DNA from: an uncultured Pseudoxanthomonas sp.
Lineage (GTDB): Bacteria; Pseudomonadota; Gammaproteobacteria; Xanthomonadales; Xanthomonadaceae
Assembly (NCBI GenBank): GCA_937975725.1
Contig: CALJUL010000071.1
Coordinates: 1 to 27,618 of the forward strand
Direction of reading: 5' to 3'
Length of the DNA: 27,618 bases
Position numbers and translations under genes: made by a program. Within the stretch, counting starts at the first letter, position 1, and the number at the start of each line of letters is the position of its first letter. This document shows positions 25,194 through 27,618 of the stretch, piece after piece. Below the pieces are notes generated by a model. That model was given only the letters and a program-made list of their open reading frames with translations, did not search any database and had not been told where the DNA came from.

Positions 25194-25202
25194 TGCTAGG
25201 GT
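25194..25202 (+). promoter_or_regulatory. extended -10 for ppiB
   Basis: TGCTAGGGT has the TGn spacing of an extended -10 with TAGGGT as the hexamer, 33 bases before the ppiB ATG. No -35 match is seen. Confidence 0.35.
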
Positions 25203-25235
25203 GGCGCCCCCGTTCCGTCCCCTGCAGGCATCGAC

Positions 25236-25730
25236 ATGTCCCTCACCGCCACCTTCGACACCGCCCGCGGCCCGATCAAGATCGAGCTGTACCCCGACAA
25301 GGCCCCACTGACGGTGGCGAACTTCGTCAACCTGGCCAAGCGCGGCTTCTACGACGGGCTGAACTTCCACCGCGTGATCGCCGACTTCATGATCCAGGGC
25401 GGCTGCCCCGAGGGCTCCGGCCGCGGCGGCCCGGGCTACCGCTTCGAGGACGAGACCAACAACGGCGTGCGCCACGAGCGCGGCGTGCTGTCCATGGCCA
25501 ACGCCGGCCCCAACACCAACGGCAGCCAGTTCTTCATCACCCACGTGCCCACCCCGTGGCTGGACGGCAAGCACACCGTGTTCGGCAAGGTCGTCGAGGG
25601 CCTGGACGTGGTCGACGCGGTGCGCCAGGGCGACCTGATCGACAAGGTCGTCATCGAGGGCGATGCCGACGCCGCGCTGGCCGCCAAGGCCGACCGCGTG
25701 GCGGAGTGGAACCGTCATCTGAGCGCCTGA
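25236..25730 (+). CDS. ppiB: peptidyl-prolyl cis-trans isomerase B (cyclophilin)
   Basis: The 164-residue product has no signal peptide, so it is the cytosolic type. Cyclophilin landmarks are FHRVIADFMIQGG (catalytic arginine), MANAGPNTNGSQFFITHVPTPWLDGKHTVFGKV. The Trp in TPWLDGKH matches Trp121 of human cyclophilin A, a determinant of cyclosporin binding that is often Phe or Tyr in bacteria. It accelerates proline isomerisation during protein folding. ATG 25236 is chosen because it gives the family N-terminus MSLTATFDTARGPIKIELYP; upstream binding-site signal is weak. Confidence 0.94.
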   Translation: MSLTATFDTARGPIKIELYPDKAPLTVANFVNLAKRGFYDGLNFHRVIADFMIQGGCPEGSGRGGPGYRFEDETNNGVRHERGVLSMANAGPNTNGSQFFITHVPTPWLDGKHTVFGKVVEGLDVVDAVRQGDLIDKVVIEGDADAALAAKADRVAEWNRHLSA

Positions 25731-25766
25731 TCCGGCGGATCATCCGGGGCGGCGCCGGGCGCCGCC
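25728..25766 (+). terminator. double hairpin after ppiB
   Basis: TGATCC (25728-25733, including the ppiB stop) pairs with GGATCA (25737-25742), and GGCGGCGC (25748-25755) pairs with GCGCCGCC (25759-25766), followed by TTGG. The second stem is strong but lacks a T-run, so it is a terminator candidate only. Confidence 0.4.
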
Positions 25767-25803
25767 TTGGACCTTTGGCGCATCCGGACCGGCCGGGGCG
25801 GCG

Positions 25804-25812
25804 TGCTACCAT
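25804..25812 (+). promoter_or_regulatory. extended -10 for the aminotransferase gene
   Basis: TGCTACCAT has the TGn spacing of an extended -10 (TACCAT at 25807-25812), 63 bases before the ATG. No good -35 is at 16-18 bases. The predicted leader contains a CGCCG/CGGCG hairpin with an A-rich loop. Confidence 0.4.
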
Positions 25813-25875
25813 TTTGCGCCGCAAAAAACGGCGGCCCCCAGGGCCCCTTTCCCCGTTCCAACGCGAGGTTGTGCA

Positions 25876-27078
25876 ATGCCCACGCTTGCCCGGCGCATCG
25901 GTCGCGCCAAGCCGAGTGCGATCATGGCCGTGGCCGAAAAGGCCAGGAAACTCAAGGCCGAAGGCCGCGACATCATCAGCTTCTCCATCGGCGTCCCCAA
26001 TTTCCTGCCCGGCGAACACGTCTACCAGGCCGCGCGCGAGGCGCTGAGCAAGGATTCCGGCCAGTACGGCAGCAACCGCGGCACCGACGCGCTGCTGGAC
26101 GCCTTCCTGCGGCACATCGAGGCGCTGGGCCTGACCGGCTACACGCGCGCCAACGTCGCCACCGGCATCGGCGCCAAGCACATCCTCTACAACCTGGCCG
26201 AATCGCTGCTGGACGAAGGCGACGCCATCGCCTATCCCTCGCCGTACTGGACCACCTACGCCGACATCGCCGACATCGTCAACGCCAAAGCGGTGCCGCT
26301 GCCGTGCCCGGCCAGCCAGGACTACAAGCTGACCCCGGCGCAACTGGACGAAGCACTGGCCGCGCACAAGCCCAAGGTGTTCCTGTTCAACAACCCGTCC
26401 AACCCGACCGGCATGGTCTACACGCGCGAGGAAGTCGCCGCGCTGGCCGACGTGCTGGTCAAGCATCCGGACACATGGATCGTCACCGACGACATCTACA
26501 ACCGCATGCTGTTCGACGGGCTGGCGTACACCAACTTCGTGCAGGCGCGGCCGGAGCTGCGCGAGCGCACTGTGTTCGTCGATTCGCTGTCCAAGACCTA
26601 CGGCATGCCGGGCTGGCGCGTGGGCTTCATGGCCGGGCCGGAGGTGGTCGCCAAGGCGCTGACCACGATGAACTCCAACCACATCACCAATGTGCCGGAA
26701 GTGGTCACCGCCGCGGCGATCGCCGCGCTGACCGGCCCGCAGGACGTGCCCGCGGCCAAGAACGCCGAGTTCCAGGCCAAGCGCGACCAGGTGCTGGCGG
26801 CGATGGAAGCGATCCCCGGCGTGGTGTGCCCGCGTCCGCAGGGCGCGTTCTACGTGTTCCCGGACATCAGTTGCGCGTTCGGCAAGTCGCACAACGGCGT
26901 GAAGATCCAGAACGACGTCGATTTCTGCAACGCGCTGCTGGATGCCAAGGGTGTGGCCTGCGTGCCGGGCTCCGCGTTCGGCGAGCCGCGCGCGCTGCGC
27001 ATCAGCTACACCTGCCCGACGCCGCAACTGGCGCCCGGGTTGCAGCGGTTCCAGGAGTTCTTCGCCGAGTTGACGTGA
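25876..27078 (+). CDS. PLP-dependent class I/II aminotransferase
   Basis: The 400-residue enzyme is a fold-type I aminotransferase of the aspartate aminotransferase Ib group. Key residues are visible: Lys240 in SLSKTYGMPGWRVGF (Schiff base), Asn176 in NNPSNPTG, Asp205-Asp206 and Tyr208 in VTDDIYNR (pyridine nitrogen and phenol contacts), and Arg375 in ALRISYT, which binds the substrate carboxylate. The N-terminal motif SIGVPNF replaces the commoner IGEPDF, so the exact amino acid preference is unsure; aspartate is a guess. ATG 25876 gives the standard MPTLARRIGRAKPSAIMAV start. It sits between ppiB and mdh; aspartate-oxaloacetate exchange would fit next to malate dehydrogenase, but co-transcription is not shown. 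Confidence 0.9.
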   Translation: MPTLARRIGRAKPSAIMAVAEKARKLKAEGRDIISFSIGVPNFLPGEHVYQAAREALSKDSGQYGSNRGTDALLDAFLRHIEALGLTGYTRANVATGIGAKHILYNLAESLLDEGDAIAYPSPYWTTYADIADIVNAKAVPLPCPASQDYKLTPAQLDEALAAHKPKVFLFNNPSNPTGMVYTREEVAALADVLVKHPDTWIVTDDIYNRMLFDGLAYTNFVQARPELRERTVFVDSLSKTYGMPGWRVGFMAGPEVVAKALTTMNSNHITNVPEVVTAAAIAALTGPQDVPAAKNAEFQAKRDQVLAAMEAIPGVVCPRPQGAFYVFPDISCAFGKSHNGVKIQNDVDFCNALLDAKGVACVPGSAFGEPRALRISYTCPTPQLAPGLQRFQEFFAELT

Positions 27079-27087
27079 CCGCAAGGC

Positions 27088-27190
27088 GGGAACAGGGAAC
27101 GGGGAACCGGGCATGAAAGGTTCCGCGCCGCGCTGACCCGCCGCCTCCGATGTTCCGTTCGCTGTTCCCAGATCCCCGTTCCCGCTTCCC
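27088..27190. repeat. inverted array of 7-bp repeats
   Basis: Three tandem heptads GGGAACA, GGGAACG, GGGAACC (27088-27108) and a final GGG are mirrored in reverse orientation by TGTTCCC, AGATCCC, CGTTCCC, GCTTCCC (27163-27190), with a further TGTTCCG at 27151-27157. The two arms can form an imperfect hairpin with mismatches mostly at the seventh base. It occupies most of the 127-nt gap between the aminotransferase gene and mdh. Similar GGGAA(T/C)-type heptads occur in intergenic regions of Xanthomonadaceae as I recall, but that was not checked. Confidence 0.75.
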
Positions 27191-27205
27191 ACTGGAGTCC
27201 CCACC

Positions 27206-27618
27206 ATGAAAACCCCCGTCCGAGTCGCCGTCACCGGTGCCGCCGGCCAGATCGGCTACGCGCTGCTGTTCCGCATCGCTTCCGGCGAAATGCTGGGCAA
27301 GGACCAGCCGGTCATCCTGCAACTGCTCGAACTGCCGATGGAGAAGGCCCAGGCCGCGCTCAAGGGCGTGATGATGGAACTCGAGGACTGCGCGTTCCCG
27401 CTGCTGGCCGGCATGGTCGGCACCGACGACCCCGAAGTGGCGTTCAAGGACGCCGACATCGCCCTGCTGGTCGGCGCGCGCCCGCGCGGCCCCGGCATGG
27501 AGCGCAAGGACCTGCTGCTGGAGAACGCCAAGATCTTCACCGCCCAGGGCGCCGCGCTGAACAAGGTCGCCAGCCGCAACGTCAAGGTGCTGGTGGTCGG
27601 CAACCCGGCCAACACCAA
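27206..27618 (+). CDS. mdh: malate dehydrogenase, N-terminal part
   Basis: The first 137 codons are present; the window ends inside the gene. The product starts MKTPVRVAVTGAAGQIGYAL with the NAD-binding GxxGxxG at 11-17, then VGARPRGPGMERKDLL (the substrate-binding arginine loop, about 90-104) and VVGNPANTN, the conserved cofactor-binding segment. This is the cytosolic-like malate dehydrogenase group of the TCA cycle, with a family length near 328 residues. TGGAG lies about ten bases before ATG 27206. The upstream gap is filled by a repeat hairpin and no promoter was recognised. Confidence 0.95.
   Translation, partial: MKTPVRVAVTGAAGQIGYALLFRIASGEMLGKDQPVILQLLELPMEKAQAALKGVMMELEDCAFPLLAGMVGTDDPEVAFKDADIALLVGARPRGPGMERKDLLLENAKIFTAQGAALNKVASRNVKVLVVGNPANT

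Overview
The window (about two thirds G+C, dense, few gaps) comes from the chromosome of a gammaproteobacterium, most likely a member of the Xanthomonadaceae/Lysobacteraceae (Xanthomonas, Lysobacter, Luteimonas or Pseudoxanthomonas relatives). The ribosomal proteins, RpoA, the zinc-free form of S14, the plant-like class II DAHP synthase and the gene order all fit that group; the genus cannot be fixed by eye. Almost everything is core housekeeping DNA. I see no phage, insertion sequence, CRISPR array, tRNA or rRNA.

Positions 1-592 hold no convincing gene. They carry several hairpins and a near-consensus sigma-70 promoter (382-410), followed by a strong 5' hairpin with a U-run (421-452) and a folded leader. 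From 593 to 14743 runs the S10-spc-alpha supercluster on the plus strand: rpsJ-rplC-rplD-rplW-rplB-rpsS-rplV-rpsC-rplP-rpmC-rpsQ, then rplN-rplX-rplE-rpsN, rpsH-rplF-rplR, rpsE-rpmD-rplO-secY, and finally rpsM-rpsK-rpsD-rpoA-rplQ. It ends in a textbook intrinsic terminator at 14769-14800. The order matches Escherichia coli except that rpmJ is missing between secY and rpsM. Four enlarged gaps (rpsN/rpsH, rplR/rpsE, secY/rpsM, rpoA/rplQ) break the otherwise tightly packed cluster and are rich in hairpins and possible promoters.

Downstream on the plus strand are dsbB (periplasmic disulfide formation) and a class II DAHP synthase (first step of the shikimate pathway). They converge on a minus-strand block that reads, in transcription order, typA/bipA (translational GTPase), a DUF2127 membrane protein, a lipoprotein amidase, and a large CHASE-PAS-PAS-PAS-GGDEF-EAL cyclic-di-GMP protein. 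Divergent from typA, on the plus strand, are a macro-domain protein, a cyclophilin (ppiB), a class I aminotransferase, and the first 137 codons of malate dehydrogenase, cut by the window edge.

The most interesting points are mostly regulatory or active-site anomalies, not a clearly new system: the 5' hairpin of the S10 leader, the hairpin-dense secY/rpsM gap, a terminator-promoter junction inside spc, an inverted repeat that contains both stop codons of a convergent gene pair, a macro domain whose expected catalytic lysine is glutamine, a GGDEF/EAL protein lacking the inhibitory site and carrying EGL for EAL, and an inverted array of 7-bp repeats before mdh.
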